Shown: positions 50,346 through 57,899, counted from the first letter of the stretch. The stretch: 64,000 bases of DNA from Streptomyces alboflavus (GCF_000716675.1 NZ_JNXT01000035.1:1-64000); one strand, 5' to 3'. Program-made: numbers and translations. Notes: generated by a model from the sequence alone, not told the origin.

Positions 50346-50485
50346 GTGGTACCCGCGCGTGCGGGGGTGACCCCACCATGTGGCTCACGGCATGGGTCGC
50401 GGTGCAGTGGTCCCCGCCCGTGCGGGGGTGATCCCGCGACATCGAGCCGGGCCAGCAGGTCGACCGCGGTGGTCCCCGCCGGAGG
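50346..50485 (+). CRISPR. Degenerate type I-E mini-array, two spacers
   Basis: Two full 29-bp repeats (50346-50374 and 50407-50435) and a third truncated after about 12 bp (from 50469) carry GTGGTNCCCG and GTGCGGGGGTGA. Spacers are 32 bp (50375-50406) and 33 bp (50436-50468), the normal I-E size. Repeats differ from each other at three or four positions. There are no cas genes nearby; the matching cas operon is 20-28 kb away at 22-30 kb. It may be a dying array still readable by Cas6e. Confidence 0.75.
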
Positions 50486-50663
50486 CCTAACTGCTCGTTT
50501 CAGAATGAGGGCCGCAAGCGGCTTGTCCGTGCCGCACCTGGCCCGCAGCCACGCCCGATGCTGGCCGACTTCCGGCCGTCTCGTCGGCCCTTGTTCTCCG
50601 CTTGCTGAAGGACAGGTGCGACTGAAGCGGGCCCTCAGGGGGCGGGGTGCGTCGAATAATGCG

Positions 50664-50694
50664 TTGACAGGCCCGGAAGGCGTCCTGTTAGCCT
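50664..50694 (+). promoter_or_regulatory. Possible sigma-70-type promoter of the RNHCP genes
   Basis: TTGACA at 50664-50669 is followed 19 bp later by TAGCCT at 50689-50694. It would give a leader of about 255 nt before the first RNHCP gene. Between 50700 and 50959 nothing coding is supported; this long leader could hold regulation. Confidence 0.4.
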
Positions 50695-50959
50695 GAACGG
50701 GTCGTTCTGATTCGTTCTGGGCCTGCGTGCCCTAGAAAAGGGTGTTTGATGTCCCGGCCCGCGCCGAGTGCGCCTCGCCACACCGCGTAACCGTCTGTCG
50801 CTTTGCGCTGCCCGTTTCCCCGGGCTGCTGCCGGACGTGTTCTCCGGTGCTCTGATCTGCCTGTCCTCCGCCGTCCCGCGGCGTCATCGGGCTGCCCTCT
50901 GACGAGGCCACTCGGCCTGCTCTTGCTGTCTTGACCACTTCCCAGCAAGGAGCACCCGG

Positions 50960-51325
50960 GTGTCCAGCCACACCACCACCAACACTCTCAGCCTCAGCAC
51001 CTTCGCCTGCGCATGGTGCGGCCTGACCGTGTCCGCGCACGCCGCCGACGGCGCGCCGCGCAACCACTGCCCGTCCTGCCTGCACTCCCGGCACGTCCGC
51101 GACCGCGTCGAGGATGGTCCCAGCGACTGCGAGGGCCGGATGTCCCCGATCGCCATCGCCGTGCTCCGCACCGGTGACTGGATGGTGATCCACCGCTGCG
51201 TGCGCTGCGACGAGCTCACCTCGAACCCGGTGTGCGTGGACGACAACCAGCTCATCCTGATGCGCATGGCGGTCCGCCCGCTGGCCCAACCGCCTTTCCC
51301 GCTCGAAGCGTTCGGAACCCTCTGA
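50960..51325 (+). CDS. RNHCP-domain zinc-ribbon protein 1
   Basis: A 121-aa protein from GTG after AAGGAG. It has a CAWC pair near residue 18, the name-giving RNHCPSCLHSRHV, a conserved DCEGRMSPIAI and a second CxxC (CVRCDEL), so probably one zinc ribbon. The RNHCP family is small and of unknown molecular role, often near translation or stress genes. A paralogue follows 25 bp later. Confidence 0.8.
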   Translation: MSSHTTTNTLSLSTFACAWCGLTVSAHAADGAPRNHCPSCLHSRHVRDRVEDGPSDCEGRMSPIAIAVLRTGDWMVIHRCVRCDELTSNPVCVDDNQLILMRMAVRPLAQPPFPLEAFGTL

Positions 51326-51350
51326 CGCCCGATAGGAAAGGAGCACCGCC

Positions 51351-51773
51351 ATGTCACGCAACCACAGCGGTCGCGGGCAGCGCCGGCGCCGTCCGCAGCG
51401 GCACAAGGACGTCCTGCACACCCAGGGCGGCCACCGGGCGAACGACTTCCGGTGTGCGTCCTGCCGGCTCGACGTGTCCCTGAACGCACCCGGGACTGCG
51501 CACCGCAACCACTGCCCCAACTGCCTGGCCAGCCTGCACGTCGACCGGAAGATCCCGGGCGACCGCGACGCGGACTGCCGCGGCCGGATGGAGGCGCTGG
51601 GCATGTCCGTCCGCACCGACGGCGAGTGGATGATCATCCACCAGTGCGCCACGTGCGGCGAGCTCAGCGCCAACCGCATCGCCGGCGACGACAACCCGCT
51701 CGCCCTGGTCCGCCTCGCACTCAGACCCCTCGCCGACCCCAAGCAGGCCAGCCGCGCCCTCCTCACCCTGTGA
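51351..51773 (+). CDS. RNHCP-domain zinc-ribbon protein 2
   Basis: A 140-aa paralogue of the preceding gene with CASCRLDV, RNHCPNCLASLHV, DCRGRMEALGM and CATCGELS, plus an Arg-rich N-terminal extension (GRGQRRRRPQRHK) that could bind nucleic acid. AAGGAG is placed before ATG. The tandem pair probably arose by duplication; the basic extension suggests different partners. Confidence 0.8.
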   Translation: MSRNHSGRGQRRRRPQRHKDVLHTQGGHRANDFRCASCRLDVSLNAPGTAHRNHCPNCLASLHVDRKIPGDRDADCRGRMEALGMSVRTDGEWMIIHQCATCGELSANRIAGDDNPLALVRLALRPLADPKQASRALLTL

Positions 51774-51879
51774 CCCGGGCGCGGCGGCGACGAGCGGGGC
51801 ACGTCCGGAGCCGTGCCCCGCCCCGCGGCCCCACCCCCGACCACGACTTCAAACACCACAGAAACGGAGAATCCCCGCA

Positions 51880-52401
51880 GTGAAGATCAGGACCGAGACC
51901 CTCCACGACACCGACCGCGTACGCGAGGTCATCACCGCCGCCTTCGGCTCGCCCGAGGACGCCGACCTCGTCGATGCCCTGCGCGCCGACGCGTGCTGGA
52001 TCCCCGAACTCTCCCTCGTCGCCGAGGACGAGAACGGAACCGTCATCGCGCACATCCTGTTCACCCGCGCCGGCATCGGCGGCGTCCCGGGGCTGACCCT
52101 GGCCCCCGTCTCCGTCGACCCCACCCACCAGGGCACCGGCATCGGCAGCGCCCTCGTCCGCGCCGGCCTCGACGCCGCCCGCGCCCTGGGTGAACACACC
52201 GTCGCCGTCCTCGGACACCCCACCTACTACCCGCGGTTCGGCTTCGAACGCGCGGACGCCCACCAGGTCACCTGCACCCTCAGTGCCGGCCCCGACGAGG
52301 CCAAGATGGTCCTCTCCCTCGACGGCAGCCCGATCCCGTCCGGTGACATGACCTTCGGCAAGCCCATGGCTGACGCGATCAGCGCCTACCAGCCGGAATA
52401 G
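51880..52401 (+). CDS. GNAT-family N-acetyltransferase
   Basis: A 173-aa acetyltransferase from GTG. The acetyl-CoA loop is VDPTHQGTGIGSALVRAGL (Q/RxxGxG/A at about residue 86), and VLGHPTYYPRFGFERA is the typical YhbS-like C-terminal motif. Substrate unknown. It lies about 105 bp after the RNHCP pair and is closed by a strong terminator. Confidence 0.85.
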   Translation: MKIRTETLHDTDRVREVITAAFGSPEDADLVDALRADACWIPELSLVAEDENGTVIAHILFTRAGIGGVPGLTLAPVSVDPTHQGTGIGSALVRAGLDAARALGEHTVAVLGHPTYYPRFGFERADAHQVTCTLSAGPDEAKMVLSLDGSPIPSGDMTFGKPMADAISAYQPE

Positions 52402-52411
52402 CCGAAGCAGC

Positions 52412-52440
52412 GAAACCCCAGGTCTCTGGCCTGGGGTTTC
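52412..52440 (+). terminator. Intrinsic terminator after the GNAT gene
   Basis: GAAACCCCAGG (52412-52422) pairs perfectly with CCTGGGGTTTC (52430-52440) around a 7-nt loop, starting 11 bp after the stop codon. The perfect 11-bp stem makes this one of the clearest terminators in the window. Confidence 0.9.
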
Positions 52441-52547
52441 GCCATGAAGCGCATGACGGGAACCGAACCCGCCCCGTCAGCTTGGGAACCACCCGGCACT
52501 CGGCAGTGATCAGACACCTGAGCGCAAGAACATCTCTACTGATCATC

Positions 52548-52830
52548 TCAGGGCGAGCCTCGCAAGCAGCGGTGGCATATGAGGCTGCAGGCGAGTTCGA
52601 GCAGGCCCTGGTGGAGATCGGCGCGTCGCTCGTAGCGAGTGCGGAGCCGTTTGAACTGGTGCAGCCAGGCGAATGCGCGCTCGACAACCCAACGGACCTT
52701 GCCCAGACCGGAACCGTGGGCGACGCCGCGTCGGGCGATCACGGGTTTGATGCCGCGCTTCCACAGCAGGCGCCGGTATTTGTCGAAGTCGTAGCCCCGG
52801 TCCGCGCAGTAAGCCCGGCAGCCGGGGCCC
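52548..52830 (-). pseudogene. IS5-family transposase C-terminal fragment
   Basis: On the minus strand this encodes ADRGYDFDKYRRLLWKRGIKPVIARRG..GLGKVRWVVERAFAWLHQFKRLRTRYERR, the end of an IS5-type DDE transposase with the catalytic Glu region VERAFAWL. The N-terminal part with the first Asp is absent: homology stops right at a CRISPR-type repeat (52831). It is an inactive relic. Confidence 0.8.
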
Positions 52831-52859
52831 GTGGTCCCCGCGCGTGCGGGGGTGGTCCG
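52831..52859 (+). CRISPR. Orphan type I-E CRISPR repeat
   Basis: This 29-bp repeat (GTGGTCCCCGCGCGTGCGGG, then GGTGGTCCG) is the best-preserved I-E repeat in the window. No partner repeat lies at +/-61 bp. It directly abuts the truncated end of the IS5 transposase fragment, so an insertion or deletion has removed the rest of an array. Confidence 0.75.
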
Positions 52860-52982
52860 CGGCACCGCCCATGGGGCTTCCGCGACGCCTCGCCATTCCA
52901 CCGGTACGTCGCGATTCAACCTGTCACCCCACAGGTCAACGGTCCCACCTCTGCAAGATCTAATGAGACGGGACACCAGGCC

Positions 52983-53357
52983 CTAATTCTGAGCGAGTCT
53001 CGCGAGCAAGGAGAGCGAGTTCTTCCAGGCCACGGCGCTGGTCTCGGCATTGTCCAGCGTGCCGCTCTCGGTGATCCGCACCAGCGTTCCGGCGCCTGCC
53101 GGCGTGAGAGTGATCTCGACGAGATCACCAGGGTCCGGTAGCCATCTGAACGCGAAGCGGTGGCCGGGCTCCACGGCCTCCACTCTGGCCGGAAAGCCGC
53201 CGTGCTCATCCCAGCGCAGGAGCATCGCGCCTCCGGGCACCAACTCGATGTCGGCGCCTCCGAACGCGTACCACTGTTGGACGTGCCGAGGTTCGGTGAC
53301 AAGGCGCCAGGTGTGCTCCGGGTCGGCTGGGATGACGGCCTGTTCGGAGAGCTCCAT
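52983..53357 (-). CDS. SRPBCC/AHSA1-family protein
   Basis: A 124-aa START-like domain protein from MELSEQAVIPADPEHTWRLVTEPRHVQQWYAFGG, the standard beginning of activator-of-Hsp90-type SRPBCC proteins. FRWLPDPGDLVEITLTPAGAGTLVRITESG continues the fold. Such small cavity proteins bind lipids or hydrophobic ligands, and ArsR-linked copies are common in Streptomyces. The ATG at 53357 is preferred over an upstream in-frame start. No partner gene is next to it. Confidence 0.8.
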   Translation of the reverse strand: MELSEQAVIPADPEHTWRLVTEPRHVQQWYAFGGADIELVPGGAMLLRWDEHGGFPARVEAVEPGHRFAFRWLPDPGDLVEITLTPAGAGTLVRITESGTLDNAETSAVAWKNSLSLLARLAQN

Positions 53358-53602
53358 GCCTCGACGGTAGCGGCCCGGGCGGCAGTCGCACGGAGCCACG
53401 GCGGCGGCTCATCGCTCAACCTTTGGATAAGACTGCTGAAGGTTCGGTGACCTGCGATCAGCGAGACGAACTCGCTTCCGGGTGAGCGTGGCTGCCCCGT
53501 CTCGAAGGACCTGGCCTCCGTCTCAAGTGACCTGGTCTGATACGTCGTTGATCTCAGTTGATCTGGTTCGTCACCCTGATCGCTGCACTACTCTGTCGGG
53601 CC

Positions 53603-54247
53603 ATGAAGGCGGACCGCTGGTTGGCAGACACCCGGACCTCCTACGACACGGTCGCGGTCAGCTACGCCGACCAACTGCGCGAGGCTCTGGCCGGGGCGCC
53701 GTATCTTCGGGCGGCTCTGGCGCTGTTCGCCGACTTGGTGCACGCCGCCGGCGGTGGACCGGTGGCGGACGTGGGCTGCGGACCTGGACACGTCACCGCT
53801 CACCTGCACGAGCTGGATGTGGACGCATTCGGCATCGATCTTTCATCCGCGATGATCGACGTGGCCCGACGTGACCACCCCCGCCTGCGGTTCGAGGTGG
53901 GCTCGATGACCGACCTCGACCTCGCCGATGCTTCAGTCGTTGGCCTGCTCGCATTTTGGTCGTTGATTCATGTCCCCGACGAAGCAGTACCCACGGTCTT
54001 CGGCCACTTCCGGCGCGTGTTGCGTCCCCGCGGACCACTGCTGCTCGGCTTTCACGTCGGCGACGAGTCGAGGCTCAAGACGCAGGGCTACGGCGGCCAC
54101 CCGATGAACGTCCACGTTCACCGCCGCCAGCCCGACCAAGTGACGTCCTGGCTACGCGATGCCGGGTTCACCGTCGAGGCTCAGATGCTGATCAACCCCG
54201 GCGACAACGTCCCAGGTGCGGTCCTCTTCGCACGCCGTCAGTCCTAG
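53603..54247 (+). CDS. SAM-dependent methyltransferase
   Basis: A 214-aa class I methyltransferase of the UbiE/COQ5-like small-molecule type. Motif I is VADVGCGPGHVTAHL, motif II FGIDLSSAMIDVARR, then FEVGSMTDLDLADASVVGLLAFWSLIHVPDE and a beta-hairpin end (LLLGFHVGDE). ATG 53603 gives a normal start; an earlier frame extension is unlikely. It is isolated between repeat-bearing gaps, a sign of a single-gene cassette. Substrate unknown. Confidence 0.85.
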   Translation: MKADRWLADTRTSYDTVAVSYADQLREALAGAPYLRAALALFADLVHAAGGGPVADVGCGPGHVTAHLHELDVDAFGIDLSSAMIDVARRDHPRLRFEVGSMTDLDLADASVVGLLAFWSLIHVPDEAVPTVFGHFRRVLRPRGPLLLGFHVGDESRLKTQGYGGHPMNVHVHRRQPDQVTSWLRDAGFTVEAQMLINPGDNVPGAVLFARRQS

Positions 54248-54332
54248 CTACGCCAGCGGTCCGGTGACGGCCGACCGCACGGCAAGGTCGGACCACCTCT
54301 ACTGGGTCCGCCTCCAGTATCCGATCGCCCGC

Positions 54333-54404
54333 GACCTGCGCACTTAACCTTCGCTGAGGCGAACTGCGATCCATCAAGATCCAATGAGAATCACTCAAGG
54401 TTCG
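54333..54404 (+). repeat. 72-bp direct repeat, left of the CDF-ArsR pair
   Basis: This element begins GACCTGCGCACTTAACCTTC and ends CTCAAGGTTCG. A second copy of the same length and orientation is at 55620-55691. The first 46 bases align well apart from single-base gaps; the middle is less conserved. The pair brackets the CDF exporter and regulator genes. Confidence 0.7.
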
Positions 54405-54440
54405 CCGCGACGGGACTGTCCTGTGACAGCGAACCTTGAG
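54394..54440. repeat. 12-bp perfect inverted repeat
   Basis: CTCAAGGTTCGC (54394-54405) and GCGAACCTTGAG (54429-54440) are exact reverse complements with 23 bp between. A single CTCAAGGTTCG also ends the right-hand direct repeat at 55691. They look like abutting ends of small elements, or a strong hairpin downstream of the CDF gene. Confidence 0.65.
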
Positions 54441-54472
54441 CGTGTGCCATCGAACTTTGAGTGATCCGCCGG

Positions 54473-55192
54473 TTAGTTGCAGCAGTCGCAGCCGGGACGG
54501 CAGCCGCAGGTGTCCGTCCCGGCGTTGGCGGGCGACGCCGCCGCAGCCGTGGGTGCGCAACAGCCCTTGCCCTGCCAGGCGTCGCGCCCCTCCTTCACTG
54601 CGATGGCCGCGATGACGAGGGCGGCGATCGGGTCGGCCCAGGACCAGCCGAGCGTGGCGTTGAGGACCAAGCCCACCAGCAGCACGGCGGAGAGGTAGGT
54701 ACACAGCAGCGTCTGCTTCGAGTCGGCGACCGCGCTGGCGGAGCCCAGTTCGCGCCCGGTCTTGCGCTGGGCGGCGGACAGGAACGGCATCACGGCCAGG
54801 GAGAGGGCGGCTATGACGATGCCCGGGATCGACCGTTCGGCATCGCCAGTGCCGACCAGCGCCCGGATCGCGTCGACGGTGACGTACGCGGCGAGTGCGA
54901 AGAAGGAGACGGCGATGATCCGCAGGGTGGTCTTCTCGCGGGCCTCACGCACGGCGTGCTCACGGGCAGAGAACTGCCAGGCTACCGCCGCGGCGGAGGA
55001 GACCTCGATGACCGAGTCGAGGCCGAAACCGATCAGAGCCGTGGAGGAGGCGATCGTGCCGGCGGTGATGGCGATGATCGCCTCGATCACGTTGTAAGTG
55101 ATGGTCGCGGCGACCAGCAGGCGTATCCGGCGGGCCAGCACCTCGCGGCGGGCCGGGCTGGAGCCGAGGGAGATGGATATGTCCGCGGTCAT
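54473..55192 (-). CDS. Cation diffusion facilitator with Cys-rich tail
   Basis: A 239-aa CDF-type exporter with five or six membrane helices. Metal-site residues appear in ALIGFGLDSVIEVSSAA (helix II D) and AVADSKQTLLCTYLSA (helix V D). The C-terminal tail is unusually Cys-rich (KGCCAP..DTCGCRPGCDCCN), which suggests binding of a soft metal such as Cd, Pb or Zn. The ATG overlaps the upstream regulator stop (TGATG), so the two genes are coupled. It would pump metal out of the cell. Confidence 0.85.
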   Translation of the reverse strand: MTADISISLGSSPARREVLARRIRLLVAATITYNVIEAIIAITAGTIASSTALIGFGLDSVIEVSSAAAVAWQFSAREHAVREAREKTTLRIIAVSFFALAAYVTVDAIRALVGTGDAERSIPGIVIAALSLAVMPFLSAAQRKTGRELGSASAVADSKQTLLCTYLSAVLLVGLVLNATLGWSWADPIAALVIAAIAVKEGRDAWQGKGCCAPTAAAASPANAGTDTCGCRPGCDCCN

Positions 55193-55542
55193 CAGCAGCA
55201 GCCCTTCGTCTCGGCGTCCACGCAGGTGCGGTCGGTCTCGACGGCGACCACTGCGGTGCGCAGGTCGTCCAGCGCGTGGACGAGGCGTTCGTCGGCGAGC
55301 TCGTAGCGAGTGCGGCGCCCCTCCGGGACAGTGACGACCAAGCCGCAGTCGCGCAGGCACGCCAGGTGATTCGACAGCCGGGTCCGCGAGACGCCTAGGG
55401 CGTCGGCGAGGTTGGCGGGATAGGCCGGGGCCTCACGCAGGGTGAGCAGGATTCGGCAGCGGATCGGGTCAGCGAGCGCGCGGCCGAAGCGGGCCAGCAC
55501 CTCGATGTCGGAGGCAACAGTCAGCACACCATGAAGGTACAC
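55192..55542 (-). CDS. ArsR-family metal-sensing repressor, CmtR-like
   Basis: A 116-aa winged-helix repressor. The HTH reads AYPANLADALGVSRTRLSNHLACLRDCGLV. The Cys pair of LACLRDC (C-x3-C in the recognition helix) is the layout of CmtR, the Cd/Pb sensor of mycobacteria, and a further Cys in DRTC and GCC at the end could be the third ligand. Metal binding would release the operator and induce the exporter. The first codon is GTG; a second GTG five codons later is possible. Confidence 0.85.
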   Translation of the reverse strand: MYLHGVLTVASDIEVLARFGRALADPIRCRILLTLREAPAYPANLADALGVSRTRLSNHLACLRDCGLVVTVPEGRRTRYELADERLVHALDDLRTAVVAVETDRTCVDAETKGCC

Positions 55543-55546
55543 GTAC

Positions 55547-55560
55547 TCCTGAATTCAGGA
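55547..55560. promoter_or_regulatory. Perfect palindrome, probable ArsR/CmtR operator
   Basis: TCCTGAATTCAGGA is a perfect 14-bp palindrome 5 bp upstream of the repressor start. A related half site GGATTCAGGAT follows at 55567-55577. Its position on the start region fits transcript blockage by the repressor. Confidence 0.75.
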
Positions 55561-55619
55561 AACCATGGATTCAGGATGCCGCAACAAGCGATCACCTCCC
55601 GCACACCCTCCTGACCCCT

Positions 55620-55691
55620 GACCTGCGCGCTCAATCTTCGGTGGCGCGAACTCGCGACCATCAAAGCCGGATGGCGCACGCTCAAGGTTCG
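55620..55691 (+). repeat. 72-bp direct repeat, right of the CDF-ArsR pair
   Basis: Second copy of the element at 54333-54404, beginning GACCTGCGCGCTCAATCTTC and ending CTCAAGGTTCG. Between the copies lie 1,215 bp holding only the exporter and repressor genes, as would be expected of a captured cassette. Confidence 0.7.
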
Positions 55692-55777
55692 ATGACACAG
55701 GATGGGGACGACTCGCGGCTAGGTCAGCCGGACTGTCACCTTGCCCCTAAATTCGAACATGCGATCTAATCTCAGGC

Positions 55778-56014
55778 ATGCACCGGCACCGATTCCCCAA
55801 TGACCTCCTGGAGGCCCAAACCGCCTGGTACGTCACGTACAGAGGTCTCGCGACTGCTCCGGCCGCCAGCACGACTTCGCTCCGGCGCCGACTGCTGCGG
55901 CTGTCCCGGCTGATCGCGGGGCACCCGTACTGGCAGACCTCCGCGGGCACCCCGGCGGCTCGCGTCGCCCTCAAGGAGCAAGCCCTCACCCTGGCCACGG
56001 CGACGCGACCATGA
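55778..56014 (+). CDS. Small 78-aa hypothetical protein
   Basis: A 78-aa basic protein (LRRRLLRLSRLIAGHPYWQTSAGTPAARVALKEQALTLA) of a type found near mobile Streptomyces genes. Its stop overlaps the start of a LexA-like HTH frame (ATGA). A truncated copy lies at 41146-41294. No known domain. It could be an accessory gene of an integrative element. Confidence 0.55.
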   Translation: MHRHRFPNDLLEAQTAWYVTYRGLATAPAASTTSLRRRLLRLSRLIAGHPYWQTSAGTPAARVALKEQALTLATATRP

Positions 56015-56227
56015 CGCTCACCGACCGCCAGACGCGGATCACGCGCATCGCACGCGAGTGGATCGCCGAGCACGGCGAGACCCCGAACGTTCGCGACCTC
56101 GCCCAAGCCGCAGGACTCTCTTCCGACTTCCTCCGTCCACTACCAGTTGGCGCGTCTCCGCGAGCAAGGGATTGCCGTTGAGACCCGCGGCCGCCGCAGC
56201 GGGCGGTGTCCGTACTGCGGCCACTGA
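56011..56227 (+). pseudogene. Frameshifted LexA-type winged-helix protein
   Basis: MTLTDRQTRITRIAREWIAEHGETPNVRDLAQAAGLSS matches the LexA DNA-binding domain start. Then the reading shifts by one base (near 56120-56130) and continues as SVHYQLARLREQGIAVETRGRRSGRCPYCGH, ending at TGA 56227. A single-base insertion explains all of it, giving an expected small HTH plus zinc-knuckle-like protein of about 72 aa. This may be a true mutation or a sequencing error. Confidence 0.75.
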
Positions 56228-56453
56228 GAACCTGATCGCGAAGCCAACATGCAGGCGGCTTCGAAGTCAGGCGCCTCAGGGCGTCCGCGAAGATGGGCGC
56301 GGCAGAGGTGGGCGCCGAGGTCAAGCAGGAGCTTTCGGCAACGCCACTCCCCCGGACCCCATGGCCCATTCCACGGCTGCCACCACCTCGTCGTCCGCGG
56401 AGTCCAGGAGGTGGCCGTATCGGTCGACGGTCGTGGTGGTCGACTGGGTCCTG

Positions 56454-56800
56454 CTGCTTGCCTCGGCAGGCGCGCTGGAACAGCCTCACTTGATCAGGGG
56501 TGAGGACCAGGGTGCGCCGCGCCCCAGGAAAGGCGGCCACGGTCTTCGACACGTAACTCCGCCGCGCAGTGCCAGGTTCGTGGTGCGTCCATGTGCGCCC
56601 GGACATATCCGTGAGCAGCCGGACGTGCTCGCGAGCGCGAGTGGGGAACAGTTATTCGGAGGGGTACATGGGCCCGTGCGGCTCGACGGGCCCATCCCCT
56701 TGATCCAACTCGGCGGCCACCGCCGCCCGCGACCGCTCACCAGGTCGCGGAAGCGTCGCGCCACCGCAAGGAGGCCGCATGCGGCAGCAGTACGGCACAA
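56454..56800 (-). pseudogene. Decayed tyrosine integrase, copy B
   Basis: Minus-strand fragment encoding MSGRTWTHHEPGTARRSYVSKTVAAF and DQVRLFQRACRGKQQ. It is about 122 bp shorter inside than copy A (43202-43650) and lacks the entire C-terminal catalytic part, as the sequence below 56454 is unrelated. Same orientation as copy A. Confidence 0.75.
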
Positions 56801-56882
56801 GACCCCCGCGGAACGCCACGCCGTGACGTCTCCGCAGATCAGATCGATTCTGCTGAGTGGGGCGGGTGGGACTCGAACCGAA

Positions 56883-57000
56883 AACGGTGAGCCATCTCAC
56901 CTGGGGTATTGCCCGAGAACCGGACATGTCCACCCGATTCGATCCTCCCAAGTCCCGCTCGATCCCGCTCAATCCGGTGCGGTGAGGCAATTGCCTCACC
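56883..57000. repeat. 118-bp dispersed repeat, copy 2
   Basis: Second copy of the element at 49782-49899, in the same orientation and exactly the same length. It follows integrase copy B by about 80 bp. From here to 57292 no gene is supported; the bases at 57172-57187 (AGGGCGGCTGGCTGAC) also occur at 43684. Confidence 0.8.
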
Positions 57001-57292
57001 ATGTTTCGCGGCCGTGTTGCTTCACGGCGAGTAGGACGCAGCCACCACGACACCGGTCCGAGAGTTATGCGCGCAAGCGACGAAGACGCACCTCAGTACT
57101 CCATGACGCGACCTGTGTCCCAGTCACAGCCCGTAGCGGCACGAACTCGACGTCTCATTGCTCTGCCAGCCCAGGGCGGCTGGCTGACTCCGAGCAGCGT
57201 CCCGTGGCAGGAGCGCTGACCAAACCGTGCCCTCAGCACGCATCCGATGATTTCCTAGGCGGTGCCGGTCTGTTGGCGAGCGGAGGACGCGA

Positions 57293-57889
57293 GTGTCAGT
57301 GGATGAGTCGTGGGAGAAGATCGAACGCTGGCTGGGCCAGTACGCTCCGCAAGAACAGCCTCTGCCGGGGCCGTGCACCCCCTCCGAGCTGGAGGACCTC
57401 TACAGCGCGCTCGGCGTGCGACTGCCCGAGGATGTTGAGCAGTCGCTGTTACGGCACAACGGGTCGGGGCTCACCGATGTCATCCCGTACACGTTCGCGC
57501 TTCACAGCGTCAAGCAGCTTGCTGACGACCATCTTGGAACGCTCAAGTACAAGCTGAAGAACGATCACTACGGCTCGGACGACAGCCGCTTGATCGTGCC
57601 GATCGGCGCCCTGGGCGAGATGCAGCTCGTCGTCGACACCCAGACCGGGCATCTCGGGTCATGGGACATCGAGGAGACCGGCTACCGCTGGTACGAAGGC
57701 CCGGGATGGGCATCCCTTTCGGCCGCGCTCGAAGTCACAGGAAACGCCCTGGCATCCCCGCCCCCGTGGATCGCAGTCATGGGTGAAGGTGATGAGTGGC
57801 GCGCCATTGATAGGGACACCGATTTTCCGGGAACACTGGTCTGGGCCGACGTGAGGGGTCTATTCACCTCAGTTCGAGCCGGCCCTTGA
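57293..57889 (+). CDS. SMI1/KNR4-family protein, orphan immunity-type
   Basis: A 198-aa SUKH-superfamily protein from GTG (GGAGG upstream). It has the conserved start [33 protein letters not shown] and the late [35 protein letters not shown] proteins often neutralise secreted nuclease or deaminase toxins, but no toxin gene is next to it. It stands between an integrase relic and an IS5 relic, so it may be a left-over immunity gene. Confidence 0.8.
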   Translation: MSVDESWEKIERWLGQYAPQEQPLPGPCTPSELEDLYSALGVRLPEDVEQSLLRHNGSGLTDVIPYTFALHSVKQLADDHLGTLKYKLKNDHYGSDDSRLIVPIGALGEMQLVVDTQTGHLGSWDIEETGYRWYEGPGWASLSAALEVTGNALASPPPWIAVMGEGDEWRAIDRDTDFPGTLVWADVRGLFTSVRAGP

Positions 57890-57899
57890 AGCGATCCGG

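Noticed and set aside
56858-56882. T-arm-like GGTTCGAGTCC on the minus strand next to integrase copy B
   Set aside because: Only two stem pairs form and no acceptor, D or anticodon arm is found. It could be an attachment-site trace, but the evidence is too weak to annotate.
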